64,000 nucleotides of DNA from Setophaga petechia (GCA_024362935.1 JANCRA010000006.1:32915924-32979923); one strand, 5' to 3'. Numbered from the stretch's first letter, positions 21,388 to 30,541 are shown. The notes: generated by a model not told the origin, from the letters alone. Made by a program: numbers and translations.

Positions 21388-21944
21388 ATTCCACTTTCTG
21401 TTTTTACAAAAAAGGCACTTGCTAAGGTTCTTTTGAAGCAGTGGACAAGGCATGAGAACATAGCTATTACAATAACAATAACAAGGAGAATTAACAACAT
21501 TCCCTTAACTAAAGATGCAGCCCATCCTGTTAATCCCCATCGCCCAAAAAGTTCATTGACCCAGTCCGGGATTCTTTCTACTTTCAAGTCCTTCACGAGA
21601 TCTTTCAGTTTCTGGATGTTTGCATGGATGGATTCCGAACGTGAGGAGAGGTTGAAGCAGCACATCCCTTCGAAGTCCTCACATCCATGTCCGTGGGCAA
21701 GCAGCAGGAAGTCAATTGCTGCTCGGTTTTGGAGCGAAGCCTGTCTGGTGGTTTCTACTAGACAAGTAGAAAGTGGATTATCAACGCCTCCTATGGACAA
21801 GCACATGTTGTCCTGATTTAATGTTTTTGCTAAGGTTACCCAAACATTATGGCTGGGCTGAGGGCTAATCCAGCCGAAGGCGCACGGTACGGTGACGAGC
21901 GTCCAGGCAGCGGTGAGAACAGCACCGACGGAGATATTTTTCAT
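21342..21944 (-). CDS. env: ERV-D internally deleted env ORF
   Basis: This is an intact 200-residue frame from an ATG. A signal peptide (about 1-24) and some 30 residues of SU N-terminus (NVWVTLAKTLNQDN) join directly to the second half of TM (SLQNRAAIDFLLLAHGHG). The CX6CC motif CEDFEGMCC, a Leu/Ile-rich membrane span (MLLILLVIVIVIAMFSC) and a tail that reads 46 bases into the LTR follow. Most of SU, the fusion peptide and the first TM helix are gone, so it cannot mediate fusion. It could reach the membrane as a small type I protein carrying the region homologous to the immunosuppressive segment of retroviral TMs. The junction lies near 21750. Confidence 0.85.
   Translation of the reverse strand: MKNISVGAVLTAAWTLVTVPCAFGWISPQPSHNVWVTLAKTLNQDNMCLSIGGVDNPLSTCLVETTRQASLQNRAAIDFLLLAHGHGCEDFEGMCCFNLSSRSESIHANIQKLKDLVKDLKVERIPDWVNELFGRWGLTGWAASLVKGMLLILLVIVIVIAMFSCLVHCFKRTLASAFFVKTESGIVVNATGPACAPWRL
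21388..21405 (-). other. ERV-D polypurine tract
   Basis: The minus strand reads AAAAACAGAAAGTGGAAT just before the TG of the 3' LTR. It lies inside the env frame. Confidence 0.65.
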
Positions 21945-22178
21945 CTTTGGGCAGGAATAGGGCTTCTGATAGGGAATATAAGCACAATTGTTATCTTTAT
22001 GATGAGAGTGATTTCTGCCTTGTCCTTTTCTGTATTCCCCCCTCCTTCCCCCCCCCTTTTCTTTTAATTTCTAAGCTACACGAAGGGAGGAGGAGTGGTT
22101 TGGGGGTTAGAGGTTTTAAGGGTTAGGATGAGGGAAGTAAAAGGATTTTTAAAATACAAAACACAGTGTGGTAACACA

Positions 22179-25067
22179 TCATTCAGAGAACACTTCAGTG
22201 TTAAGGCTACCTATGGCCTGATACAGCAGACTATTTTTAGCTTTCTGTCTTGTCTGCTGTCTTGTAATGGGGCGGTCTGTTCTTGCGTTTGTGGATGTTC
22301 GGCGACGTCTTCGTCTCCAGGCGGAGCTGGTTTGGTTTTGAGGAGGTCTTGTGTTTGCCTCAGGAGAGTTCTTGTCTCCATCTGCAGAAGTACTGTTTGC
22401 AGTTCCTAAGTATGGTTTCACATATTTTCCTGGGTACCACCTTGGACCAGATGACAATAGCACGCATGCATACCCTCTTCCCCATGTGATCAACTGATGA
22501 GGCCCCGAAATCTGGTGTGTTTCAGGGTCCTTCACGAGCACAGGTGGCTTCTCAGTGAGCTTTGCTTGGGTGGTATTTGCAAAATGGCGAAGAATTGGTG
22601 GGTCAGGCTCTGATGCTGTACAGTTCAGGAAGTTGATGACATAGAGAGCCTTGCAAAGTCTTTCCACTGGAGTTGTGGCCTTTGTGTCCCTGTTCTGTTT
22701 TTCGAGGACTCTTTTGAGGGTTTGATGCGTCCTTTCCACGATGGATTGTCCTGTGGGGTTTATAGGTATGCCGGTCTTGTGCACTATGCCCCATTCATTG
22801 AAGAACTCCTTTAACATGTTGGAGGTATAGGCTGGTCCATTATCTGTTTTAATCTCCTTTGGTACACCCAGAGTGGCAAAAGCAAGGAGAAAGTGTTTTA
22901 TTGTGTGCGTGGACTTTTCTCCTGCATGCGTTGATGCAAACACAGCTCCTGAAAATGTGTCAACCGATACATGCACATATTTTGACTTTCCAAAAGGCGC
23001 AAAGTGAGTTACATCTGTCTGCCACAGCTGACAGCTATTCAGACCTCTGGGATTGACTCCCGTCCCCATAGATGGTATTTGGTAACTTTGGCAATTAGGG
23101 CATGTAGCTACAATCGCCTTCGTCTGCTCCTTTGAGAGCTTAAACATTCTCATAAGGGCAGGTGCATTTTGATGGAAAAACGCATGAGACAACTTTGCCT
23201 GGGCAAAGATGTCAGGAACATTAGCAGTTTGTACTGTCATTGCTAATGCATCTGCTTTTCTGTTGCCTTCTGCAACAAAACCTTGGAGGTCCGTGTGTGA
23301 CCTCACATGCATTATGTGGTAAGGTTGCTTCCTGTTGGAAATCAGCCTTATTAATTTAGCGATCAGTTGGTACAACTTTGGATTAGAAACTTCCTTAAGA
23401 AGTGCACGTTCTGCTCTCATAGCTATTCCTGCAACATAGGCAGAGTCTGTGACCAGGTTAAAAGGCTGGTTTTCAAATGTATCAAAGGCTCTGACAACAG
23501 CTGCTAATTCTGCAATCTGTGGTGATCCTTCCACCACTTGTACATCAGACTGCCAATTCTGTGTTTGAGGGTCTCTCCAAGTAATCACTGATTTGTGAGA
23601 GGACCCAGAGCCGTCTGTAAAGAGAGTTAGAGCTTTGAGAGGCTTTCTGCTTTGGATTTGTTTAGGAATCAAATGAAAAGTTTCATTTTTGTTAAAAAGT
23701 TTGTGTTCTGGGATATGTGCTGAGATTCTACCCGTATAACTGTCCAAGGCAAATTGCAAACTCGCATTGGTCTGAAATAAATCCTCAAAGTCCTTAAGAG
23801 TTATAGGCAAGTATATGCATTCAAAATCACAACCTGAAAGGGAGCAAAGGCGAGCCCTGGCTTTTTTTATTAAATGTGCAATCACCTCCTGGTAGGTGGT
23901 AAGAGTCTTTGTAGGCTGGCTACTTATAAAAACCCATTCCAGTATCAACAAAGGGTCTCGCAGCTGAGGGTCCCATTGGAAAATCAGTCCATGGAATCGG
24001 GGTGCTTTTCCCAGAATGACGAACTGGAAAGGCAGACTGGGCTCGTAGCGATGGGCTTTGCGTGAAGACAGGGCTTCCTGGACTTTGACGATGGCACCTC
24101 TGGCTTCTTCTGTGAGAGTGCAGGGAGAGTCCAGGTCCTTGGGTCCACGGAGGAGATTGAACAAGGGAGCAAGGTCCTCAGTTGTAAGTCCCAGCAGTGG
24201 ACGTACCCAGTTAATAGATCCGCACAAGCTGTGTAAGTCTCTCAGGTTTTTTGGGTCATCTTTGATTACAATTTGCTGGGGAACAATAGTCCTTTCCCGA
24301 ATCTGGACTCCAAGGTAAGTCCATGGCTCAGTGTACTGGATTTTTTCATCACGAATCTCCATTCCTGCCTTTTCTATGGCTTCAATAGTCTTTTTAACTG
24401 TAGTGTCCAAATAAGCTTTGTTTGAAGCACACACCAGAATGTCATCCATATAGTGATAGATGATAGCGTCTGGAAATGATTTCCGAATGGGAGACAGGAT
24501 GTGAGCTACGTATCGCTGGCAAATGCTAGGCGAGGATTTCAGTCCTTGAGGAAGAAAAAGCCAATGATATCTTTTAAGCGGGGCCTCCTTGTTAATGGAG
24601 GGAACGGAGAAAGCAAATCTTGGAGCATCGTCAGGGTGCAGTGGAATGCTGAAGAAACAGTCCTTAATGTCTATGATAGCAAGTGTCCAATCCCTAGGCA
24701 GCATCGATGGGGAGGGCAGGCCAGGCTGAAGAGGGCCCATGTCCTCGACGATTTCGTTGATTCTGCGAAGGTCGTGGAGAAGCCTCCACCTGTTTGTCCC
24801 AGGCTTTGGTAGAACAAATACAGGAGAATTCCAAGGGCTGTCGGATTCCACAATGTGCCCTTTTTTGAGTTGTTCCTCCACCAGTTCATTTAAGATGCGC
24901 AGTTTGGGTTTTTTTAGGGACCACTGCTCCTGCCAGATTGGGGTGTTCCTTTTCCAGGTGAGACGAGGTGTGTCTGGCAGTGCGCGTACCTCAGTGGCCC
25001 CAGTTAGAAATCCTGGGTGGGAATACGTAGAGAAGCTCCCCATTGGGATAGAACATCTCGGCCCCAA
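22179..25067 (-). CDS. pol: ERV-D pol: RT, RNase H, integrase
   Basis: The frame is open for over 960 residues. RT shows WNSPVFVLPKP, LLHDLRRIN, LAIIDIKDCFFSIPL, LPQGLKSSPSICQ and the catalytic YMDD (24441-24452). RNase H has LFTDGSGSSHKS, a Glu in QIAELAAVVRAF, NLVTDSAYVAG and a His/Asp end (NRKADALAM). Integrase has an HHCC zinc domain (HAFFHQNAPALMR, CPNCQSYQ), the D-D-E residues in QTDVTHFAP, KTDNGPAYTS and SIVERTHQTL, and the C-terminal GRGYACVL. The listed start is a TTG; expression should come from a -1 shift near 25007, not from its own start. An Arg-rich tail (WRRRRRRTSTNARTD) is unusual. No break is visible, so it is likely catalytically competent. Confidence 0.95.
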   Translation of the reverse strand: MGPRCSIPMGSFSTYSHPGFLTGATEVRALPDTPRLTWKRNTPIWQEQWSLKKPKLRILNELVEEQLKKGHIVESDSPWNSPVFVLPKPGTNRWRLLHDLRRINEIVEDMGPLQPGLPSPSMLPRDWTLAIIDIKDCFFSIPLHPDDAPRFAFSVPSINKEAPLKRYHWLFLPQGLKSSPSICQRYVAHILSPIRKSFPDAIIYHYMDDILVCASNKAYLDTTVKKTIEAIEKAGMEIRDEKIQYTEPWTYLGVQIRERTIVPQQIVIKDDPKNLRDLHSLCGSINWVRPLLGLTTEDLAPLFNLLRGPKDLDSPCTLTEEARGAIVKVQEALSSRKAHRYEPSLPFQFVILGKAPRFHGLIFQWDPQLRDPLLILEWVFISSQPTKTLTTYQEVIAHLIKKARARLCSLSGCDFECIYLPITLKDFEDLFQTNASLQFALDSYTGRISAHIPEHKLFNKNETFHLIPKQIQSRKPLKALTLFTDGSGSSHKSVITWRDPQTQNWQSDVQVVEGSPQIAELAAVVRAFDTFENQPFNLVTDSAYVAGIAMRAERALLKEVSNPKLYQLIAKLIRLISNRKQPYHIMHVRSHTDLQGFVAEGNRKADALAMTVQTANVPDIFAQAKLSHAFFHQNAPALMRMFKLSKEQTKAIVATCPNCQSYQIPSMGTGVNPRGLNSCQLWQTDVTHFAPFGKSKYVHVSVDTFSGAVFASTHAGEKSTHTIKHFLLAFATLGVPKEIKTDNGPAYTSNMLKEFFNEWGIVHKTGIPINPTGQSIVERTHQTLKRVLEKQNRDTKATTPVERLCKALYVINFLNCTASEPDPPILRHFANTTQAKLTEKPPVLVKDPETHQISGPHQLITWGRGYACVLLSSGPRWYPGKYVKPYLGTANSTSADGDKNSPEANTRPPQNQTSSAWRRRRRRTSTNARTDRPITRQQTRQKAKNSLLYQAIGSLNTEVFSE

Positions 25068-25846
25068 AGGGTGATGGGGGCCCTTACCACGAATGGTCGG
25101 ATGGTTGCTAACTTGCCTTCGGGTCCCTCAACAAGAAGGTTGTTTTTGCTTCTCATGGACACCGTAGTTCCACCAATCCCAGTAATCATGCCTGTGACAG
25201 GTTGTAGATCCCAGTGTGCTGGCCAATCTGAGCGGGCGATGATGGTCACATCAGCACCGGTGTCCAGCATCCCTGGCAGGTGGGTCTTCTCTCCTTTGCA
25301 AGTGATGCCACACTCGATTGTCGGCTTGGACGGTCCCATGACTTGTGCCCACATCGCTGTAGGGTTGAGGGGAATCTGTTCCCTGTGATTCTTTGGGAGT
25401 AAAAATGCTTGTGCAATCGGAGTTCCCTTAGAAAGAAAAAATGGTGAGTCCATGCAAAATACCTGAACCAGGATCTCCTGACCTGGCTGCACAGTCAGCA
25501 CTTCCGGAACAACAAAGATTTCTTTTGGCCCATTAAGAGAATCACCCATAATCAAAATGTCTGAAGGAGTACCTTTAGGTCCATATTTGCCTGTGGGAAC
25601 ACGGTGAATATCTTTATTATTGAAGTCAATGGACAAAGCAGTTACCAGTTGCCGCCGTGTACCGCTCTCGGTGGTTCTGAGGGCTGCTCCGTGGGTTGTC
25701 CCATGGGTTGTCCCGTTGGCTGTCCCGTGGGTTGGTCCCCTCTCCTTGCGTCTGGAACAGTCCTGGCTGGCATGGAATTGGGTCTGGGCGGCCTTTGATT
25801 TGGTATCATCGCCCGGGGCTCCACCGGGCTCCTCAGGGCGTTTCCC
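25004..25846 (-). CDS. pro: ERV-D dUTPase-like domain and protease
   Basis: The frame is open from the gag slip site at 25846 down to the stop at 25004; no ATG is needed because it is reached by a -1 shift. The N-terminal part is linker, then a dUTPase-like domain (PGQEILVQVF, FFLSKGTPIAQAFLLPKN), then retropepsin with LDTGADVTII holding the catalytic D-T-G, GIGGTTVSMRS near the flap and LWGRDVLSQWG. The order dUTPase then protease is that of betaretroviruses. The dUTPase part lacks a clear full set of its five motifs and may be structural only. Confidence 0.88.
   Translation of the reverse strand, partial: GKRPEEPGGAPGDDTKSKAAQTQFHASQDCSRRKERGPTHGTANGTTHGTTHGAALRTTESGTRRQLVTALSIDFNNKDIHRVPTGKYGPKGTPSDILIMGDSLNGPKEIFVVPEVLTVQPGQEILVQVFCMDSPFFLSKGTPIAQAFLLPKNHREQIPLNPTAMWAQVMGPSKPTIECGITCKGEKTHLPGMLDTGADVTIIARSDWPAHWDLQPVTGMITGIGGTTVSMRSKNNLLVEGPEGKLATIRPFVVRAPITLWGRDVLSQWGASLRIPTQDF
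25007..25013 (-). promoter_or_regulatory. Candidate pro-pol -1 frameshift site
   Basis: The minus strand reads GGATTTC, in pro frame as G-GAT-TTC, ending just before the pro stop TAA. It parallels the MMTV pro-pol site GGATTTA. A -1 shift there enters the pol frame at GFLTGATEV. Confidence 0.6.
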
Positions 25847-28059
25847 TGACGCTGGTGGGAACGCTGCTGAAAGTGGTGCTGGTTTTGGGATCTTTGATAA
25901 TAATTACGGTGGTACCGGGGAGGTGACCTCTCCGGACAGTCTTTTATATAGTGTCCAAGATCACCACAGTGATAGCATTTAGCTTGATCCTTAGAAGCTA
26001 TAACTGCATAAACACCAGAAACTCCTTCAGCAATACCCTTAGTGACTGCTTGTGCCACTGTATTTTCAGTGGACATATGACGAGCACAATGTTCTAACAT
26101 CTGTTCAATCGTTGGGTCTGATTCCAGTGTTAAGGGCCTCAAAATAGCTTTACATTTTTCATTCGAGTTACTCAAAGCAAGCCTACTTAAAAGTTCTTTT
26201 CTAGCCTCTGCGCTCTCAATTTGCCTCTCAAGAGCATCTTTCAGGCGATCAACAAATTTTATAAATGTCTCATCCATGCCTTGTCTTATAGTAGCAAAAT
26301 GCATGGTGGGCATAGCGTCATCTCGTATAAGAAGAATAGAAGTTTTTGCAGCTAGAGCAATGTCCTGCAAGGCATCTTTAGTCAATGTTTCCATTTGTTC
26401 AGCTGGCTTTTGCAAATTACCTTCCCCTGCCAGCTGCTCTACTGTAAAGCTGGTCTTATTCTCATCAGCTGTATATGCATCAGATAAAGTTTTCAGGTGT
26501 TTTTTCCAATGCCTATCCCATAACAGATATTCTGCTGGCGATAGGAGGCATTGTGAAATATTTTTTACATCATGAGGAAGCAACACATGTGCAGAGAACA
26601 TAGCTTCTAATAGATTTCTAAAAATGTGAGAACCTCGGCCATGCTCTGTGGCCGTGCTTCGTAATTGTACCAATGCCTTATTTGAAATCGGTTTCCAAAG
26701 CTTATTAGAAGATTCACCACCATTGCGTCCAGGCCTGTATTCCACAGGAAACGCAGTAATTCTCTGTGCCAAGTCCCAGTCTCCTGACTTAGTGGCTTGT
26801 ATCTTAATTTGAGCCCAAGGGTCTATATACATTGTATCGGCATCGGTTTCATTAGAGGAGCTGTCATCATCTGAATCAGTATCTGCAGCTCTAACAGGAC
26901 GCTGTTTAGGTGTTTTTACTTTCGCGGGGGTTTTTTTCTCCACAGGTTCTGTTGGGTGGCTAGGCAGGGTGGGGGCAGGGATAGGGAGACAGCAGGAATG
27001 AGGCCGGGTGGGGGTGTTGTTGTCGCGGGGGATCCCAGGCTCGGTCGAGTGGCAGAGGGGTTGGGGCAGGGGCTGGAGGGATATACAGGGGCAGGGGTGC
27101 ACGCACGGTGTGTTTTGGGGTGAGCAGGCAGTGATTGCGGGCACGGCCGGAGCCGCAGCAGTGGCGGGAGGGGCGGGCAGACCGGTGGCGGCGGCGGCGG
27201 GCAGGGCGGGGGCGGCGGGGGGCGGGGGGAGCAGCGGCGGCGGCGGGCAGGGCGGGGGTGGGGTGGGCAGGGGCGGCAGCGGCGGCGGGAGCAGGGGGGG
27301 CAGCGGCAGCGGCGGGGAGCTGGGGGAGGGGCGGCGCGGGGCCAGGGGAAAGCGGGGGGGGGGGCGGGCGGGACGTGGGGGAGCGGGGCGGGAGCGGCAG
27401 GTGGGACGTGGGCGGGGAATGGGACAGGGGCGGCAACAGGTACGTAGGGGGGGGAGTGGGACGGGGGCGGGGACAGGGATCGCGACGGGGCCGGGCTGGG
27501 GAGTGGACAAAGCTGGCGCAGGAGCGGGGGGGGCGGGAAACGGCGGGGGAGCAGCGGGTGGAGAGTAGTGGTCGCCGGACGCGGGGGGGCATGGAGGGAC
27601 AATCGATCCCAGGGAAGGATATAGGGCAGGAAGAGGGGCTCCCAGGAGGGTATTGTTCTGACCGGAATCTGTTACTTGGTCTGAGCTAGATAAGACACCT
27701 TTCTCACTGGCCTTATCAATGTTAGTCTGTGGCTCTGTAACAGTTTCAGAGTTAACTCTTTCAAAGCTTTTAGTTATTATGTGAAATAAAGGTAAGTAAT
27801 TAGTAACAGAGAAATCCTGTTTAATTTGAGATAGGTACAGAGTCGTGCCTACTTTATCCCAGAAGGCATTTTCGGTCAGAGTGGAGGTATTAATATCAGG
27901 AAATTGATTAACTATCCAGCCCACGAAAGCTTTTAGTGTTTGTTTGGATAAGCGACCTTTAGAAAAACGAAAGTTCTTATCAGATAAAGTTTCTACTATA
28001 GATAAATAAATCTCTCTCTCAAGCGTGTTAAGTTTTAGGGTACTGAAACAAGTGCCCAT
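25642..28059 (-). CDS. gag: ERV-D gag
   Basis: An 805-residue ORF from an ATG (28057-28059) begins MGTCFSTLK, with Gly2 for myristoylation. Matrix occupies about residues 1-100. A very long proline/alanine-rich linker covers about 140-370. Capsid follows (NKALVQLRSTATEHG, the major-homology-like MGMDETFIKFVDRLKDAL variant with QGMDETF), then one CCHC zinc knuckle CYHCGDLGHYIKDC and a Gln/Pro/Gly-repeat tail (PTGQPTGQPMGQPTEQ). Betaretroviral Gags usually have two knuckles; only one is seen. The slip site for pro lies in the tail. The ORF is intact. Confidence 0.93.
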   Translation of the reverse strand: MGTCFSTLKLNTLEREIYLSIVETLSDKNFRFSKGRLSKQTLKAFVGWIVNQFPDINTSTLTENAFWDKVGTTLYLSQIKQDFSVTNYLPLFHIITKSFERVNSETVTEPQTNIDKASEKGVLSSSDQVTDSGQNNTLLGAPLPALYPSLGSIVPPCPPASGDHYSPPAAPPPFPAPPAPAPALSTPQPGPVAIPVPAPVPLPPLRTCCRPCPIPRPRPTCRSRPAPPRPARPPPRFPLAPRRPSPSSPPLPLPPLLPPPLPPLPTPPPPCPPPPLLPPPPAAPALPAAAATGLPAPPATAAAPAVPAITACSPQNTPCVHPCPCISLQPLPQPLCHSTEPGIPRDNNTPTRPHSCCLPIPAPTLPSHPTEPVEKKTPAKVKTPKQRPVRAADTDSDDDSSSNETDADTMYIDPWAQIKIQATKSGDWDLAQRITAFPVEYRPGRNGGESSNKLWKPISNKALVQLRSTATEHGRGSHIFRNLLEAMFSAHVLLPHDVKNISQCLLSPAEYLLWDRHWKKHLKTLSDAYTADENKTSFTVEQLAGEGNLQKPAEQMETLTKDALQDIALAAKTSILLIRDDAMPTMHFATIRQGMDETFIKFVDRLKDALERQIESAEARKELLSRLALSNSNEKCKAILRPLTLESDPTIEQMLEHCARHMSTENTVAQAVTKGIAEGVSGVYAVIASKDQAKCYHCGDLGHYIKDCPERSPPRYHRNYYQRSQNQHHFQQRSHQRQGNALRSPVEPRAMIPNQRPPRPNSMPARTVPDARRGDQPTGQPTGQPMGQPTEQPSEPPRAVHGGNW
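25840..25846 (-). promoter_or_regulatory. gag-pro -1 frameshift site
   Basis: The minus strand reads GGGAAAC, exactly phased as G-GGA-AAC in gag. GGGAAAC is a known betaretroviral slippery heptamer. After a 10-base spacer a GC hairpin GCCCGG / CCGGGC (25811-25829) follows. The -1 frame is open from here into protease. Confidence 0.8.
26940..27610 (-). repeat. Proline-coding low-complexity tract in ERV-D gag
   Basis: The coding strand is C-rich and the plus strand is dense in G runs (for example GGGGCGGGGGCGGCGGGGGG-type clusters around 27200-27300). Several frames stay open on both strands purely through composition. Confidence 0.85.
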
Positions 28060-28159
28060 AATAAAATTCCACCCTTCCTACAGAAAAACAGAGAAAAAAA
28101 AGAAAAAGAACAAAAAAAAATAGAAGCTCGAAGGATTTGCGCGCAATTTTTAGATACTT

Positions 28160-28165
28160 ACGTCC
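28160..28165 (-). promoter_or_regulatory. Probable ERV-D major splice donor
   Basis: On the minus strand GGAC/GTAAGTATC gives a near-perfect donor between primer site and gag. It is where env subgenomic RNA would be spliced. Confidence 0.6.
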
Positions 28166-28382
28166 TCCGGGCTTAGTCTGTGGAAGGGGGGGTCTGCCTT
28201 ACTCGATCCTCCTTGAACGAACTTCGTTCTGATGTAAGTTTTAAGGGTCGAACCGAGTTTTACCCGTTGGGAGGTTTTCTAAAACGAAAAGTTCTCTTTC
28301 CCGGGCATCGGCTTCTCCTGACGGCAATTACAGAATTCCCCGGGGGGGAATTCGATGCTCAGCGTCGCAGGCGTGAGTTCGA

Positions 28383-28400
28383 GCGACGGTCGGGGCGCCA
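28383..28400 (-). other. ERV-D primer-binding site
   Basis: Two bases after the 5' LTR the minus strand reads TGGCGCCCCGACCGTCGC. The first eight bases match the tRNA-Lys type; the remainder does not match a primer I recognise. Confidence 0.6.
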
Positions 28401-28402
28401 AT

Positions 28403-28958
28403 TATTAATACGAGCCTTTCGGGGGTCTCAGTAGCTGGCGTTGGCCCGGGACTCTATCCCAGGAAAGGACAGAGCCCTGGAGTCCAGCCCGCCTGGTCCC
28501 GAAACCACGGGGAGCCTTCAGCCTGCAGAGTGATAACAGCTCTGGATAGTGATAACAGCTCTTTGTAGTGATAACAGCTCTTTAGGGTTTCGCTGCTGCT
28601 AGGCTTGGCTTCCCCGGGTGTAGCTCAGGCAGAGCAGAGAGAGGAGAAGGAGATGCCGGCAGTTCCACTGGAGATGTTTATTCAGGAGTACGTGAAAGAT
28701 CCGGAGCAATTCTTCTTCCAACTTAATAGGGTACAGTACGCTAAATTTATACCCTTGGCCAGGATCCAAACTGGACCAATGGGATACAGGTTAAAGGTTC
28801 CATAAGTGACCAATAGAAGGATCAATAAGGTTTTTTCCTTATAAGGGTACAGATATACATTGTAAGTCCAGGGTTAGGTCATCCCTGGACCGCTGTGTCA
28901 GCAATTCTATTGTTAAAGCCTCCAAGGTGCACAGGCAGGGCCTGTGGCATTTACTACA
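28403..28958 (-). repeat. ERV-D 5' LTR
   Basis: Right 556-bp copy. It differs from the left copy at one base by eye. Confidence 0.9.
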
Positions 28959-29345
28959 AATCATGGCCTCCAATTATCTGCTGTGATTAGTCCCTGGAGA
29001 GGTTTTGCCAGTACCAGCACTCAGTGGGGCTCATTAATACTTCAGAGTACTTCAGTTACTTTAAGGTACTTGGTGTTTCCCTTTTGATACAGACTCTGTG
29101 AGAGGTTTTTCCAATCATGGCCCCAATTATCTGCTTTAACGAGTCCCTGGAGAGCTTTGTACTGACACTCAGTGGAGCTCATTAATGTCTTGAGATACTC
29201 AAGGTTTTTAAGGTACTTTATGGATTTAAGAATACTTTTAGATAATTTTAAGGATTTTCCTTCACACACTGAATCTCTGAGAGGTTTTTGTGCCATCCTG
29301 GCCTCCAATTCTCTCCTCCAAGGAGTCCATGAGGAGCCTGTGTTA
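28959..29345. repeat. Tandem repeat array hosting ERV-D (TSD right copy at 28959-28964)
   Basis: Units start with GAGAGGTTTT and CCAATCATGGCC or similar at about 29099 and 29280, with the first unit split by ERV-D (left part 20810-20831). Each unit contains a CCTCCAATTATCTGC-like word and, in the first two, ACTCAGTGG-GCTCATTAAT. The period is about 155-180 bp and the copies are diverged. Confidence 0.7.
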
Positions 29346-29399
29346 GGTGTCTTCCCCCTTTCTGTTTTACACCAAAGATGGAACTGAAAGAATTTTTTA

Positions 29400-29761
29400 A
29401 GACTTTCTAAAAGCATCCAAACAAACATGGGACAATTAACAATACAACAACAACCACTAAGAGAATTAGTAGTCCACTTTTAGCTAGACATCATCCAACC
29501 CTTTAGTCCCTTGGATTGGAAGAGTTTATTGAACCAGTCTTTGTTTTCCACTTGAAGCTTCTTCAACCCTTCCTTCAGTACCTGAATGCTCTTGTGGATT
29601 GACTCGCTGTGGCTGGAGAGCTTCATGCAACACATGCCCTCAGAGTCTACACAGCCATGCCCATGTGCCCAGAGTAAAAACTCTATCACTGTTCTGCAAG
29701 GTGGCATGTCTGATGGTCTCTGTGTCTGAGAGCAGGCCACCCAATGTGAGGGAGGTAGCAT
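29400..29761 (-). pseudogene. env: ERV-E env TM remnant
   Basis: The frame carries TVIEFLLWAHGHGC, the CX6CC motif CVDSEGMCC and SESIHKSIQVLKEGLKKL, matching the TM segments of ERV-A, C and D. After a stop near 29480 a hydrophobic membrane segment (GLLILLVVVVVLLIVPC) continues in another frame. It is broken. Confidence 0.8.
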
Positions 29762-29848
29762 TGGTTTGCTTACTTAACAGGCACCCAAGACGGTCTCATT
29801 GTCCTAAAGCTTTAGCTGCAGCCACCCAAGGTAGTAACATGGAGGCTG

Positions 29849-30541
29849 CTATTTTCTTGTTTTTACTCCAATAGATGACATTATTTTTGCAATCATATTC
29901 AAAGTAGTATGCAGATTTTTTGCACTGTTTCTCTGGCCATTAATCATTTTTGTGTTGGGTGCCAGCAAGGTAAGCCTCCCCAAGCTACAATGTCCGCCTT
30001 CGATTTGTGAAGGGACACCAGGCCATGCTCTATCCCTGCAAATAGGAAACACATCCTGTAGCAACTGGAGTGGGTAGCTGCTGGACCAAGAAATTATGGA
30101 AGAGGTGTAATTACACCATTTGGTCTGATTTTTGTAAGTGGGATGGTATGGGAAGATGTCTCTCCTGATAGTTTCTTTTTCTCTTGTAATTTTGTGTCTT
30201 TCACCCTCTTCCCATCTCAGACGGTAATAAAATGTTACACAAAAGTCCATTTTTATAGAGCTGAGAATTTCTACCCCCTGAGTTCGAGTGGTGCATGCAG
30301 GAGCTTCTGGCTCCAGCAGTCCCAAGCATCGACAGGGCTGCACTTCTTTGCTGTCAGGATTGTCACCTCGCATCCTGCAGATGGCATCCTCAGTTATTGG
30401 CCAGACATCTGTAGGCAACCCCACTGGGCAGGTGGAGAAGGGGTCGTCAGGGCTAGCCACAGACAGGCACAGGGTGTCTTGTTTCATGGCTTTTGCTAGA
30501 GTGATCCATACCTTGTGCTTTGTGTTTTTAGGGTTATCCAT
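29849..30541 (-). pseudogene. env: ERV-E env SU remnant
   Basis: A 230-residue frame has KVWITLAKAMKQDTLCLSVA, parallel to NVWVTLAKTLNQDNMCLSIG of the ERV-D env, then a Cys-containing SU with N-glycosylation sites (NQTKWCNYTSS). A signal peptide can be seen just upstream in the minus sequence (30541-30600). The frame is lost before TM. Confidence 0.75.

Larger units (their letters stand above)
20832..28958 (-). mobile_element. ERV-D: near-intact betaretrovirus-like provirus
   Basis: Two 556-bp LTRs are identical by eye except one base (AATGCGAG against AATACGAG) and are flanked by the 6-bp duplication AATCAT. On the minus strand the order is LTR, primer site, splice donor, gag, dUTPase-protease, pol, short env, polypurine tract, LTR. 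The three genes gag, pro and pol lie in three different frames linked by two -1 shifts, the betaretrovirus arrangement, and all are open. The env TM is of alpharetrovirus-like gamma type. Only env is deleted, so the element could supply Gag-Pol in trans. Confidence 0.95.

Noticed and set aside
25604..25982. Plus-strand frames opposite the end of ERV-D gag
   Set aside because: Antisense to the repeated Gln/Pro/Gly codons of gag; repeat composition explains them.
27008..27689. Long Gly/Arg-rich frames on the plus strand opposite ERV-D gag
   Set aside because: They mirror the proline-coding C runs of gag; composition keeps all frames open.
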